Below, piece after piece: positions 19,070 through 30,099 of a DNA stretch of 60,000 nt. The notes beneath the pieces were generated by a model that saw only the letters and a list, made by a program, of their open reading frames with translations, was not told where the DNA came from and did no database searches. The position numbers and the translations under genes were made by a program. Within the stretch, counting starts at the first letter, position 1. Each line of letters starts with the position of its first letter. Source of the DNA: Tubulanus polymorphus (taxonomy: Eukaryota; Nemertea; Palaeonemertea; Tubulaniformes; Tubulanidae); the NCBI RefSeq assembly GCF_964204645.1, contig NC_134030.1, positions 250,001-310,000 of the forward strand, given 5' to 3'.

Positions 19070-20320
19070 TCACGGAGCCGGGTTTTTTAAAGGAACATCA
19101 ATTATCCGTCGGATATTTCTTCCCACAGATTTCATTTTACAACAAAAACAATCAGTAAATAGTTTAATTAATTCTTTCCGGAAAACTTTCAATGTTCCGG
19201 TGTAGATAAAGAAATTCACGCAAAAAACAAAGTGTCGAAATGTTTCCAGGAACCATGATAAGTAGATCCATAAAGTATCAAGAAAGAAGCCTAAATGAGG
19301 TTTTGATCGGTCATTGATGTCTATACCATAATCTCTTTTAAGCACTGGGAGTAAGGCGAGTAGTATATACTCAATGCATTTTACTGCAGCATGCGGTAAA
19401 ACTAGTAAAATATACACAATAACTATAACTAGAAGAGTTTTATTGACTGAAGATTGATGACGATCTGTTCTCTTCGCTCTCATCTCAGATCTCTTATTGC
19501 GTAATGAAGCAGTTAACACTGATAATTTCATAATCATTATAGATGGAAATATATCTTGTAAAACTGTTCTCGCAACTGTCATTGCTCGTGCTTGGGTTCT
19601 GCTTATAGCGATTGACTGACGACACGTAAAAAGTTCGTATGTTTCGTTGTATCTATGAATTTTAACGAATTTAACACGACTGCTCAAGATTAAAGACTCC
19701 CAATTCATAAGATACGCCCAGAAGATGATAAAAACTACTGCAATTTTACGGCGAGTGACGGTGCAATGTTTCATGTGAAAGAAAGGAAAACGAATAGAAA
19801 CAAATCTCTCGATAGCGATCACTATAACTGTGTAGTTTGATACAGATATTGCCTGGTTGTAGAACAGGGTCCGAAGCAAACACTTCGGAAACAGTTTATT
19901 GGGCAGATGATGGAAATAGTAATAGAAATAGTAAAGTGATGGACATAGTTTACTGTGTTTAGCGAATAGAAAATAACTGCCACATCCTCTATAAAATCCC
20001 AGATGATAAACAACAAAATCTCTCAAATATACAGCGAAAGTCTGTAACTCAACCAAGACGACAAGTTGATCTGAAAACGCGATAGTTATGAGATAGGGGA
20101 ACGTGTAACGAACTGACTGATATCTGCGACACTTTATCAGTAAAATTATTGTCAGAAAGTTAAACACACTTCCCGGTGGAAGTAAGAAGAGATATTTGAA
20201 TGTTTCCCTAAATACAACAGTGAAGGCTGAAAACCCCTTGAAAGCTAAGATGTATCCCGGTGTCTTCACAGTGGTGCGGTATATTCGAGTTGTGGTGACG
20301 ATAGCGGTAAAATTGTCCAT
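19070..20320 (-). CDS. GPCR5, class A receptor, subfamily A with altered tail
   Basis: 416 residues. Matches GPCR2 and GPCR4 through TM6 and ECL3, but from the end of TM7 reads NFFIYTGTLKVFRKELIKLF and then a different, longer tail, KMKSVGRNIRRIIDVPLKNP. The switch over a short distance looks like conversion or mutation limited to the 3' end. I to T just after the NFFIY motif and F to L in helix 8 are unusual in this otherwise invariant stretch. Confidence 0.9.
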   Translation of the reverse strand: MDNFTAIVTTTRIYRTTVKTPGYILAFKGFSAFTVVFRETFKYLFLLPPGSVFNFLTIILLIKCRRYQSVRYTFPYLITIAFSDQLVVLVELQTFAVYLRDFVVYHLGFYRGCGSYFLFAKHSKLCPSLYYFYYYFHHLPNKLFPKCLLRTLFYNQAISVSNYTVIVIAIERFVSIRFPFFHMKHCTVTRRKIAVVFIIFWAYLMNWESLILSSRVKFVKIHRYNETYELFTCRQSIAISRTQARAMTVARTVLQDIFPSIMIMKLSVLTASLRNKRSEMRAKRTDRHQSSVNKTLLVIVIVYILLVLPHAAVKCIEYILLALLPVLKRDYGIDINDRSKPHLGFFLDTLWIYLSWFLETFRHFVFCVNFFIYTGTLKVFRKELIKLFTDCFCCKMKSVGRNIRRIIDVPLKNPAP

Positions 20321-20581
20321 GACAAGAACAGAACAGTTTGACGCGACAATCTGTGTAGTGACTGCTTCCCTCAAATTGTGGGTTACAGCCGCGGAACCAC
20401 GATTTCAAAATACTTCCATCAAACTCCTGCTACAGAACACACTATAATCATTTGAAGATTTTACACGCTCTGTTGAAATTACTACTCACAAGATTCGCTC
20501 TGAGAGTTTACTAAAAATCCATCTGAAATAATCTAAGTTTCATATGAAAATTCTCAGCAGTTTTAGACTCGAGCTTATATA
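20321..20581 (-). promoter_or_regulatory. GPCR5 TATA box (variant) and leader
   Basis: The box is TATATAAG (20581-20574) instead of TATATAAA, 254 bases before the ATG. ATGTGA is lost. Confidence 0.6.
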
Positions 20582-21779
20582 CAGCCAACTGTAGAACCAC
20601 AAAGTTTGAATTTCGTGAATACAGGTCTCTGTGGTAACATGCGAGGCGTGAAAACTAATATATACTAGTATTACATATACCAGCACTGATACACTTCCAG
20701 TTCCATTGAGACACAAGAGGCGAAATGCAACAAACAGCATTTGGAAAATTAACTTATTTCCGATTATGTATTTATTGATTCAACCTTCTGTACATAGACT
20801 ACAGGGAGCAGTTTCACCAAATAGTTTAAGCCTAAATCAGTTAAGTTTGAATTGTTGTCCTCATTGAAAACATGAAGTAACCAATGGCGGCAATTACACC
20901 AAAAATTTGAGTTAAACTTGTTCGTGAAACTGGGCCCTGTAGGAAGTTACTGTCAGTACTATCAGATCGATGAGACATATTTAACGACCATACGACATAC
21001 ATCGCGCCCGATCTACAATCATTACCCCCACCGTCCCTGAAGTGGTGCTTGTATACCACAATGCTGATGGGATAGCAGGAGTTTCTGCGTCTCAACAAAA
21101 AACTCAACAATTCATCGTTATCTCTCTGTACATAAATGTTTATAACTCTATTTTCATTGAACGAATTTGTTTTTGTAAAAATGTTTTACAACATATTTAA
21201 ATGATTCAATTGCATCTCTGCAATGACTAGATTTTACACCCCAGCGCCCCCCCCCCCTTACACTCCCCTCCGAGTCGAATACGAACTGTATATCTGTGGA
21301 CTGAGCATTTACTGAGTATTTACTATAAATACAATTTCCTTGTTCTCCTGCAGAATATGACTTAAGGCCTAGACCGACGTTTTTGGTTGGCCCAAATAGG
21401 CCCATTCGGGACCAGTCTGAACAGGGCCAAATTTGGCACGGACCAAAAATGCTCTCGTGTGATCGGGGCTATGGGTGGAAATCATACACGGATAGTGATT
21501 TCTGTTAGTGGAATCGGTGGAGTATTTATATCAGGGAAGTGACGTCACAGCTTAGCTCCTTACGGCTATTGTTGGAATTAACATTTGTGGAGATTAAATC
21601 ACCTACATAAACATTAATTCTATTTATAGTTTCGAAAGCATTGAATTTCCGTAGAAATTAATGGACTACAATTTAATCCAACTTTAAAGGAGTCACGTGG
21701 AGTAATCAATATTTCAGTCCCCTGTATAAATAGTTCACTGATGAAATCCAGGTTCAGGAATTTCGAAAATGAAAATGAA
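20582..21779. other. Spacer GPCR5/GPCR6 (C-type 3' flank of GPCR6)
   Basis: After the upstream block of GPCR5 and its MITE comes a C-type flank: a run of 11 C (21247-21257), an imperfect hairpin element at about 21375-21452 (ACGTTTTTGGTT... and ...ACCAAAAATGC), then GATCGGGGCTATGG and an AT-rich block with GTGACGTCAC (a perfect CRE-like palindrome core, TGACGTCA) at about 21540. Confidence 0.7.
20799..20942. mobile_element. MITE type 1 upstream of GPCR5
   Basis: 144 bp, ends CTACAGGGAGCAG and CCCTGTAG. Confidence 0.75.
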
Positions 21780-23051
21780 TCACACAAATTCGGGTTCTTT
21801 GGCGTTTATACGACAGATTATGTTCCCTATTTTACAACAAAAACAATCAGTAAATAGTTTGATAAATTCTTTCCGGAAAACTTTCAATGTTCCGATGTAA
21901 ATAAAGAAATTCATGCAGAAAACGAAATGTCGAAACGTTCGCAGGAAAATGTCTAAACCATACCATAAAATTTTGAGAAAGAATCGATTATGGTGATCTG
22001 TTAAACTGTTTGTAAAACTGTTTGTTAAATAGGATAGCATCCACATTGCATAATTTCTATAAAGCGAGTATCCAATGACGTGCGCTAAGTTTTGGATACA
22101 ATTACATGCTGCGTGCGGCAAAACTAGTAAAATATACACAATAACTACAACAAGAAGAGTTTTACTGGCTGAAGATTGATGACGATCTGTTCTCTTCGCT
22201 CTCATCTCAGATCTCTTATTGCGTAATGAAGCAGTTAACACTGATAATATTACAATCAATAAAGATGGAAATATATCTTGTAAAAATGTTTTTACAGCGT
22301 CTATTGCTTGTATCAGGGACCCATTGGAAATATAGATTGACTGTTCACACACAAAAGAATCAAAGATTTCTTTATATCTGCGATGTTTGTGGAGATTAAC
22401 ACGACTGCGCATGATTACTGAATCCAAGTTCATAAAATACGCCCAGAAGATGACAAAAACTACTGCAATTTTACGCCGAGTGACGGTGAAATGTTTCATG
22501 TGAAAGAAAGGAAAACGAATAGAAACAAATCTCTCAATAGCGATCACTATAACTGTGTAGTTTGATACAGATTTTGCCTGGCTATAAAATAGGTTTGAAA
22601 ATATACACGCAGGAAACACTCGTCTGGGCAGATAATAGAAATAGTAATTGAAATAGTAAAGTGATGGACATAGTTTACTGTGTTTAGCGAATGTCAGATA
22701 AACACTGCGACATTCTCTATAAAATCCTAGATTATTAACTACAAACATGTTCAAATAATTGGGGAATTTTTCCAATTCAAACAAGACGACAAGTTGATCT
22801 GAAAACGCGATAGTTATCAGATAGGGGAACGTGTAACGAACTGACTGATAACTGCGACATTTTATCAGTAAAATTATGGTCAGAAAGTTGAATACACTTC
22901 CCGGTGGAAACAAGAAGACACATCTGAATATATCGTTATATCTGATCATGAAGTTAGTAAATCTTCTGAAAGCTATGATATAATCCGGTGTCTTCACAGG
23001 AGTCCAGTGTATTCTACGAGTTGTGGTGGCTATAGCGGTTAAATTATCCAT
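21780..23051 (-). CDS. GPCR6, class A receptor, subfamily C
   Basis: 423 residues, the longest class. The extra length is in ECL3, which reads AMWMLSYLTNSFTNSLTDHH, with an internal NSxTNSLT duplication absent from other subfamilies. N-terminus FMIRYNDIFRCVFLFPP adds a cysteine before TM1. ECL1 is LEKFPNYLNMFVVNNLGFYR. It has NLT at N3 instead of NFT and AKSVSNY in TM3 where sister copies have AISVSNY. Tail KIGNIICRINAKEPEFV. Sisters: GPCR10 and GPCR15. Confidence 0.92.
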   Translation of the reverse strand: MDNLTAIATTTRRIHWTPVKTPDYIIAFRRFTNFMIRYNDIFRCVFLFPPGSVFNFLTIILLIKCRSYQSVRYTFPYLITIAFSDQLVVLFELEKFPNYLNMFVVNNLGFYRECRSVYLTFAKHSKLCPSLYYFNYYFYYLPRRVFPACIFSNLFYSQAKSVSNYTVIVIAIERFVSIRFPFFHMKHFTVTRRKIAVVFVIFWAYFMNLDSVIMRSRVNLHKHRRYKEIFDSFVCEQSIYISNGSLIQAIDAVKTFLQDIFPSLLIVILSVLTASLRNKRSEMRAKRTDRHQSSASKTLLVVVIVYILLVLPHAACNCIQNLAHVIGYSLYRNYAMWMLSYLTNSFTNSLTDHHNRFFLKILWYGLDIFLRTFRHFVFCMNFFIYIGTLKVFRKEFIKLFTDCFCCKIGNIICRINAKEPEFV

Positions 23052-23312
23052 GACAAGAACAGAACAGTTTGACGCGACAATCAGTGTAGTGACTGCTTCC
23101 CTCACATTGTGGGTTACAGCCGCGGTACCACAATTTCAAAATACTTCCATCAAACTCCTGCTACAGAACACACTATAATCATCTGAAGATTTTACACGCT
23201 CGGTTGAAATTACTACTCACACGATTCGCTCTGAGAGTTTACTAAAAATCCATCTGAAATAATTTAAGTTTCATATGAAAATTCGCAGCAGTTTTAGACT
23301 CGAGTTTATATA
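23052..23312 (-). promoter_or_regulatory. GPCR6 TATA box and leader
   Basis: TATATAAA at 23312-23305, 254 bases before the ATG. uORF1 has one R to K change; ATGTGA present. Confidence 0.65.
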
Positions 23313-24545
23313 CAGACAACTGTAGAACCATAAAGTTTGAATTTCGTGAATACAGGTCTCTGTGGTAACATGTGAGGCGTGAAAACTAATATATACCAGT
23401 ATTACATATACCAGCACTGATACACTTCAAGTTCCATTGAGACACAAGAGGCGAAATGCAACAAACAGCATTTGGAAAATTTACTTATTTCCGATTATGT
23501 ATTTGATTCAACTTTTTTACTGAAGCATTTCATGTGTTTCATATAGATGTACATAGACTACAGGGAGCAGTTTCACCAAATAGTTAAAGCCTAAAACGGT
23601 TAAGTTTGAATTGCTGTCCTCATTGAAAACATGAAGTAACCAATGGCGGCAATTACACCAAAAATTTGAGTTAAATTTGTTTGTGAAACTGGGCCCTGCA
23701 GGAAGTTACTGTCAGTACTATTAGATCGATGAGACATATTTAACGACCATACGACATACATCGCGCCCGATCTACAATCGTTACCCCCACCGTCCTTGAA
23801 GTGTTGCTTGTATACCACAATGCTGATGGGATAGCAGGAGTTTCTGCGTCTCAGCAAAAAACTCAACAATTCACCGTTATCTCTCTGTACATAAATGTTT
23901 ATAACTTTACTTTCTTTGAACGAATTTGTTTTGTAAAACTGTTATACAACGTATTTGAATGATTCAATTGCACACCCAAAGCGCCCCAGCCCCTTACCCC
24001 CCCCCCCCTTACACCCCCCGAGTCGAATACGAACTGTGTTTCTGTAGACTGAGCATTTACTGAGTATTTACTATAAATACAATTTCCTTGTTCTCCTGCA
24101 GAATATGACTTAAGGCCGATACCGACGTTTTTGGTTTGGCCAAACAGGCTCGGGCCCATTCGGGACCAGTCTGAACAGGGCCAAATTTGGCACGGACCAA
24201 AAATGCTCTCGTGTGATCGGGGCTATGGGTGGAAATCATACACGGATAGTGATTTCTGTTAGTGGAATCGGTGGAGTATTTATATCAGGGAAGTGACGTC
24301 ACAGCTTAGCTCCTTACGGCTATTGTTGGAATTAACATTTGTGGAGATTAAATCACCTACATAAACATTAATTCTATTTATAGTTTCGAAAGCATTGAAT
24401 TTCCGTAGAAATTAATGGACTACAATTTAATCCAACTTTAAAGGAGTCACGTGGAGTAATCAATATTTCAGTCCCCTGTATAAATAGTTCACTGATGAAA
24501 TTCAGGTTCAGGAATTTCGAAAATGAAAATGAATTCCCGGACCAA
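23313..24545. other. Spacer GPCR6/GPCR7 (C-type 3' flank of GPCR7)
   Basis: Run of 12 C at 23997-24008. Hairpin element at 24122-24206, with arms GACGTTTTTGGTTTGGCCAA and, inverted, GCATTTTTGGTCCGTGCCAA. GTGACGTCAC at about 24294. No gene. Confidence 0.7.
23558..23701. mobile_element. MITE type 1 upstream of GPCR6
   Basis: 144 bp, ends CTACAGGGAGCAG and CCCTGCAG. Confidence 0.75.
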
Positions 24546-25794
24546 TCACACAGATTCGGGTTCTTTGAAGTTTATACGACGGATTATGTTCCTTATTTTA
24601 CAACAAAAACAATCAGTAAATAGTTTGATAAATTCTTTCCGGAAAACTTTCAATGTTCCGATGTAAATAAAGAAATTCATGCAGAAAACGAAATGTCGAA
24701 ATGTTTGCAGGAACCATAATAACATGAGCCATAATTCATAAAGAAAGAATCGTACATGATGTCTAGATGGGTCATAGATACTTATACCTTTTCTTTTAAG
24801 CAATTGGTGTAAGGCGCGTAGTACATAGTAAATGCTTTTAACTACAGCATGCGGTAAAACAAGTAAAATATACACAATAACTACAACAAGAAGAGTTTTA
24901 CTGGCTGAAGATTGATGACGATCTGTTCTCTTCGCTCTCATCTCAGATCTCTTATTGCGTAATGAAACAGTTAACACTGATAATATTACAATCATTATAG
25001 ATGGAACTATATCTTGTAAAATTATTTTTCCAACTGTAATTGCTCGTAACTGGGGCCAGCTTGTAACGAATGCGGCGTTACCACACACAAAAATGCCGTA
25101 TGTTTCGTTGTATCTAGGAGTTTCAAAGAAATGAACGCGACTGCGCAAGATTAAAGAATCCCAGTTCATAAGATACGCCCAGAAGATCACGCAACCTATT
25201 GCAATTTTACGGCGAGTGACGGTGAAATGTTTCATGTGAAAGAAAGGAAAACGAATAGAAACAAATCTCTCGATAGCGATCACTATAACTGTGTAGTTTG
25301 ATACAGATATTGCCTGGTCGCAAACTAGGTTTGAAAACAAACACCTAGGAAACAATCGTCCTGGAAGATAATAGAAATAGTAATAGAAATAGTAAAGTGA
25401 TGGACATAGTTTACTGTGATATTTAGCGAATGTTGAATATAAATTACTATGACATGCTCTATAGAATCCTAGATGATTAATAACAAAAGTTTTCAAATAT
25501 TCAGGGAAAGCCTGTAACTGAAACAAGACGACAAGTTGATCTGAAAACGCGATAGTTATCAGATAAGGGAACGTGTAACGAACTGACTGATATCTGCGAC
25601 ACTTTATAAGTAAAATTATTGTCAGAAAGTAAGTTAAACACACTTTCCGGCGGAAACAAGAAAAGATATTTGAATATTCTGCTATATTTAACATTGAAGT
25701 TTGCAAACCCCTTGAAAGCTAAGATGTATCCCGGTGTCTTCACAGTGGTGCGGTATATTCGAGTTGTGGTGACGATAGCGGTAAAACTATCCAT
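24546..25794 (-). pseudogene. GPCR7, class A receptor broken by a 4-bp duplication
   Basis: Reads as an intact receptor on either side of one lesion. At 25627-25634 the word AAGT is present twice where every other copy has it once, which shifts the frame inside TM1, just after N1.50. Downstream the original frame resumes with FLTIILLIKC and runs to the normal stop with ERF, NFFIY and the CFCCK tail. ECL1 and ECL2 are unlike any other copy (GFYRACHSNLYSTFAKYHSK; RVHFFETPRYNETYGIFVCG), so it represents a sixth type. Either a young pseudogene, a polymorphic null or an assembly error. It also lacks the TATA-type upstream region. Confidence 0.85.
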
Positions 25795-25976
25795 GACAAG
25801 AACAGAACAGTTTGACGCGACAATCTGTGTAGTGACTGCTTCCCTCAAATTGTGGGTTACAGCCGCGGAACCACGATTTCAAAATACTTCCATCAAACTC
25901 CTCCTACAGAACACACTATAATCATCTGAAGATTTTACACGCTCAGTTGAAATTACTACTCACACGATTCGCTCTG
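25795..25976 (-). promoter_or_regulatory. GPCR7 leader, TATA-less class
   Basis: The 182 bases before the ATG match the other leaders, then the sequence switches after CAGAGCGAATCG (minus strand) to an unrelated one ending TTCTACAG. The TATA box, uORF1 and MITE are absent. ATGTGA is lost. Confidence 0.55.
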
Positions 25977-26598
25977 CTGTAGAACACCAACTGAACTTTG
26001 GTATGTAGGCATGGAAACACATTGTTAAACTGTCAAATCATGGAGTCTCTTTCTCTAATGAACCCCTTTCAATGAAGACTTATTGGATATCCTTCAATAA
26101 AGTGAAGAATGGATTAAAAAACAATGATTTTAGCCAAAGAGTCCTTTTTGGTCCTAATACGACTTCTGAAATAGACATTAGTTTATCTAGTTTTCATTAA
26201 CGTAGTTAGATTCTGGGTGCTCGAATCCGTACACCGCTTTACAAGCATTCAGACGCTTTTGTTTGTAACTTATGTTGTAATTATATATTATTCAAACTGC
26301 ATATATACATGGTGATATAAATATAATAAATAAATCTACGGTCATCATGAACGACGATCACGCGGACACGATTTGGCCCGGGCCAAATTGGCGCGGATCA
26401 GACTCGAGCCAAATTATGGTCCGTGCCGAATTAGAGAGCGCGTTCACACGTAAACCACTCACGATATAAATAGCGATATGACCGATATGAGACCCGCAAT
26501 ATCGAACTCGCGCCCTTAATTCGGAACCCCTCGAGGAATAGATTAAAAATCTACGGACCACAATTCAATCCGGGTTCTTTAAAAGGGACGTTCATCCG
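25977..26598. other. Spacer GPCR7/GPCR8 (D-type)
   Basis: Short spacer. Holds a plus-strand open frame of 63 codons without ATG (26009-26200, NHGVSFSNEPLSMKTYWISF), shared by four spacers. It then has a TA-rich stretch and a GC-rich block with GGCCCGGGCCAAATTGG and ATGGTCCGTGCC, related to the hairpin element of C-type flanks. Confidence 0.65.
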
Positions 26599-27816
26599 TC
26601 AGATTGTTTTATTTCTTACAGATTTTATTTTACAACAAAAACAATGAGTAAATAGTTTAATAAATTCTTTCCGGAAAACTTTCAATGTTCTGATGTAGAT
26701 AAATAAATTCACGCAGAACACAAATTGTCGAAATGGTATCAGGAACCATTGTACGTCGGTCCATAAAGCAATAAGAAAGAAGCCTAAATGAGGTTTTGAT
26801 CGGTCATAGGTGTCTATACCATAATCTCTTTTAAGCACTGGGAGTAAGGCGTATATTGTATACTGAATGCTTTTAACTGCAGCATGCGGGAAAACTAGTA
26901 AAACATACACCATAACTACAACTAGAAGAGTTTTACTGGCTGCAGATTGATGACGATCTGTTCTCTTCGCTCTCATCTCAGATCTCTTATTGCGTAATGA
27001 AGCAGTTAACACTGATAATATTACAATCATTAAAGAAGGCAATATATCTTGTAAAGATGTTTTCCCAACTGTTATTGCTCGTGTCCGGGTTATGCTTGTA
27101 GCGATTAACTGATCACACCGAAAAAAGTCGTATGTTTCGTTGTATCTAGGAATTTTATCGAAAGTAACGCGACTGCGCAAGATTAAAGAATCCAAGTTCA
27201 TAAGATACGCCCAGAAGATGACGGAACCTACTGCAATTTTACGGCGAGTGACGGTGCAATGTTTCATGTGAAAGAAAGGAAAACGAATAGAAACAAATCT
27301 CTCGATAGCGATCACTAAAACTGTGTAGTTTGATACAGATATTGCCTGGTTGTAAAATAGGGTCCGAAGCAAACACATAGGAAACAGTTTATTGGGCAGA
27401 TGCCGGAAATAGTAATCGAAATTGTAAAGTGATGGACATAGTTTCCTGTGTTTAGCGAATAGAAAATAACTGGCACATGCTCTACTATAAAATCCTAGAC
27501 GATAAACAACAAACTCTCTCAAATGTAAAGGGAAACCCTTTACCTCAAACAAGACGACAAGTTGATCTGAAAACGCGATAGTTATCAGATAAGGGAACGT
27601 GTAACGAACTGACTGATAACTGCGACATTTTATCAGTAAAATTATTGTCAGAAAGTTGAACACACTTCCAGGTGGAAGTAAGAAGAGATAATTGATTGTG
27701 TTGCTAAATAAAAAACTGAACTTTGCAAACCCCTTGTAAGCTATGATATATCCCGGTGTCTTCACAGTGGTGCGGTATATTCGAGTTGTGGTGACGATAG
27801 CGGTAAAATTGTCCAT
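26599..27816 (-). CDS. GPCR8, class A receptor, subfamily B
   Basis: 405 residues. Subfamily B marks: VKGFPLHLREFVVYRLGFYS with RAC in ECL1, KHRKLCPSLYNFDYYFRHLP (a less aromatic version of the YYFYYYF run), ECL2 RVTFDKIPRYNETYDFFRCD and ECL3 VLKRDYGIDTYDRSKP. The TM7 motif is NLFIYIRTLK: the usual F is L and a Gly is replaced by Arg at the cytoplasmic end. Tail KSVRNKTI. It has no TATA-type promoter. Confidence 0.92.
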   Translation of the reverse strand: MDNFTAIVTTTRIYRTTVKTPGYIIAYKGFAKFSFLFSNTINYLFLLPPGSVFNFLTIILLIKCRSYQSVRYTFPYLITIAFSDQLVVLFEVKGFPLHLREFVVYRLGFYSRACASYFLFAKHRKLCPSLYNFDYYFRHLPNKLFPMCLLRTLFYNQAISVSNYTVLVIAIERFVSIRFPFFHMKHCTVTRRKIAVGSVIFWAYLMNLDSLILRSRVTFDKIPRYNETYDFFRCDQLIATSITRTRAITVGKTSLQDILPSLMIVILSVLTASLRNKRSEMRAKRTDRHQSAASKTLLVVVMVYVLLVFPHAAVKSIQYTIYALLPVLKRDYGIDTYDRSKPHLGFFLIALWTDVQWFLIPFRQFVFCVNLFIYIRTLKVFRKEFIKLFTHCFCCKIKSVRNKTI

Positions 27817-27998
27817 GACAAGAACAGAACTGTTTGACGTGACAATCTGTGTAGTAACTGCGTCCCTCACATTGTGGGTTACAGCCGCGGAACCACGATT
27901 TCAAAATACTTCCATCAAACTCCTGCTTCAGAACACACTATAATCATCTAAACATTTCACACGCTCAGTTGAAATTACTACTCACACGATTCGCTCTG
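27817..27998 (-). promoter_or_regulatory. GPCR8 leader, TATA-less class
   Basis: 182 bases shared with other leaders, including ATGTGA, then the same switch point as in GPCR7. Confidence 0.55.
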
Positions 27999-28620
27999 CT
28001 GTAGAACACCAACTGAACTTTGGTATGTAGGCATGGAAACACATTGTTAAACTTTCAAATCATGGAGTCTCTTTCTCTCATGAACCCCTTTCAATGAAGA
28101 CGTATTGGATATCCTTCAATAAAGTGAAGAATGGATTAAAAAACAATGATTTTGGCCAAAGAGTCCTTTTTGGTCCTAATACGACTTCTGAAATAGACAT
28201 TAGTTTATCTAGTTTTCATTAACGTAGTTAGATTCTGGGTGCTAGAATCCGTACACCGCTTTACAAGCATTCAGACGCTTATGTTTGTAACTAATGTTGT
28301 AATTATATATTATTCAAACTGCATATATACATGGTGATATAAATATAATAAATAAATCTACGGTCATCATGAAAGACGATCACGCGGACACGATTTGGCC
28401 CGGGCCAAATTGGCGCGGATCAGACTCGAGCCAAATTATGGTCCGTGCCGAATTAGAGAGCGCGTTCACACGTAAACCACTAACGATATAAATAGCGATA
28501 TGACCGATATGAGACCCGCAATATCGAACTCGCGCCCTTAATTCGGAACCCCTCGAGGAATAGATTAAAAATCTACGGACCACAATTCAATCCGGGTTCT
28601 TTAAAAGGAACATTTATCCG
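27999..28620. other. Spacer GPCR8/GPCR9 (D-type)
   Basis: Near copy of 25977-26598. The plus-strand frame at 28031-28222 is again open over 63 codons. No gene. Confidence 0.65.
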
Positions 28621-29838
28621 TCAGATTGTTTTATTTCTTACATATTTTATTTTACAACAAAAACAATCAGTAAATAGTTTAATAAATTCTTTCCGGAAAA
28701 CTTTCAATGTTCCGATGTAGATAAAGAAATTCACAAAGAACACACAGTCTCGAAATGGTATCAGGAACCATTGTACGTCGGTCCATAAAGCAATAAGAAA
28801 GAAGCCTAAATGAGGTCTTGATCGGTCATAGGTGTCTATACCATAATCTCTTTTAAGCACTGGGAGTAAGGCGTATATTATATACTGAATGCTTTTAACT
28901 GCAGCATGCGGGAAAACTAGTAAAATATACACCATAACTACAACTAGAAGAGTTTTACTGGCTGCAGATTGATGACGATCTGTTCTCTTCGCTCTCATCT
29001 CAGATCTCTTATTGCGTAATGAAGCAGTTAACACTGATAATATTACAATCATTAAAGAAGGCAATATATCTTGTAAAGATGTTTTCCCAACTGTTATTGC
29101 TCGTGTCCGGGTTATGCTTGTAGCGATTAACTGATCACACCGAAAAAAGTCGTATGTTTCGTTGTATCTTGGAATTTTATCGAAAGTAACGCGACTGCGC
29201 AAGATTAAAGAATCCAAGTTCATAAGATACGCCCAGAAGATGACGGAACCTACTCCAATTTTACGGCGAGTGACGGTGCAATGTTTCATGTGAAAGAAAG
29301 GAAAACGAATAGAAACAAATCTCTCAATAGCGATCACTAAAACTGTGTAGTTTGATACAGATATTGCCTGGTTGTAGAATAGGGTCCGTAGCAAACACGT
29401 AGGAAACAGTTTATTGGGCAGATTACGGAAATAGTAATCGAAATCGTAAAGTGATGGACATAGTTTCCTGTGTTTAGCGAATAGAAAATAACTGGCACAT
29501 GCTCTACTATAAAATCCTAGACGATTAACAACGAACTCTCTCAAATGTAAAGGGAAACCCTTTACCTGAAACAAGACGACAAGTTGATCTGAAAACGCGA
29601 TAGTTATCAGATAAGGGAACGTGTAACGAACTGACTGATATCTGCGACATTTTATCAGTAAAATTATTGTCAGAAAGTTAAACACACTTCCCGGTGGAAG
29701 TAAGAAGAGAAAATTGATTGTGTTGCTAAATAAAGCAGCGAACTTTGCAAACCCCTTGAAAGCTAAGATGTATTCCGGTGTCTTCACAGTGGTGCGGTAT
29801 ATTCGAGTTGTAGTGACGATAGCGGTAAAATTGTCCAT
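28621..29838 (-). CDS. GPCR9, class A receptor, subfamily B
   Basis: 405 residues. Like GPCR8 but with the standard NFFIYIGTLK at the end of TM7 and DCVFFV before it; tail KYVRNKTI. It keeps a TATA-type upstream region while its neighbour GPCR8, nearly the same protein, does not, which shows that promoter class and coding subfamily assort independently. Confidence 0.92.
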   Translation of the reverse strand: MDNFTAIVTTTRIYRTTVKTPEYILAFKGFAKFAALFSNTINFLFLLPPGSVFNFLTIILLIKCRRYQSVRYTFPYLITIAFSDQLVVLFQVKGFPLHLREFVVNRLGFYSRACASYFLFAKHRKLCPSLYDFDYYFRNLPNKLFPTCLLRTLFYNQAISVSNYTVLVIAIERFVSIRFPFFHMKHCTVTRRKIGVGSVIFWAYLMNLDSLILRSRVTFDKIPRYNETYDFFRCDQLIATSITRTRAITVGKTSLQDILPSLMIVILSVLTASLRNKRSEMRAKRTDRHQSAASKTLLVVVMVYILLVFPHAAVKSIQYIIYALLPVLKRDYGIDTYDRSRPHLGFFLIALWTDVQWFLIPFRDCVFFVNFFIYIGTLKVFRKEFIKLFTDCFCCKIKYVRNKTI

Positions 29839-30099
29839 GACAAGAACAGAACAGTTTGACGTGACAATCTGTGTAGTGACTGCTTCCCTCACATTGTGGG
29901 TTACAGCCGCGGAACCACGATTTCAAAATACTTCCATCAAACTCCTGCTACAGAACACACTATAATCATCTGAAGATTTTACACGCTCTGTTGAAATTAC
30001 TACTCACACGATTCGCTCTGAGAGTTTACTAAAAATCCATCTGAAATAATCTAAGTTTCATATGAAAATTCGCAGCAGTTTTAGACTCGAGTTTATATA
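29839..30099 (-). promoter_or_regulatory. GPCR9 TATA box and leader
   Basis: TATATAAA at 30099-30092, 254 bases before the ATG; ATGTGA present. Confidence 0.65.

Noticed and set aside
26358-26561. Minus-strand 67-codon frame in D-type spacers (RARVRYCGSHIGHIAIYIV)
   Set aside because: No ATG start, no domain; near-identical copies share it by descent only.
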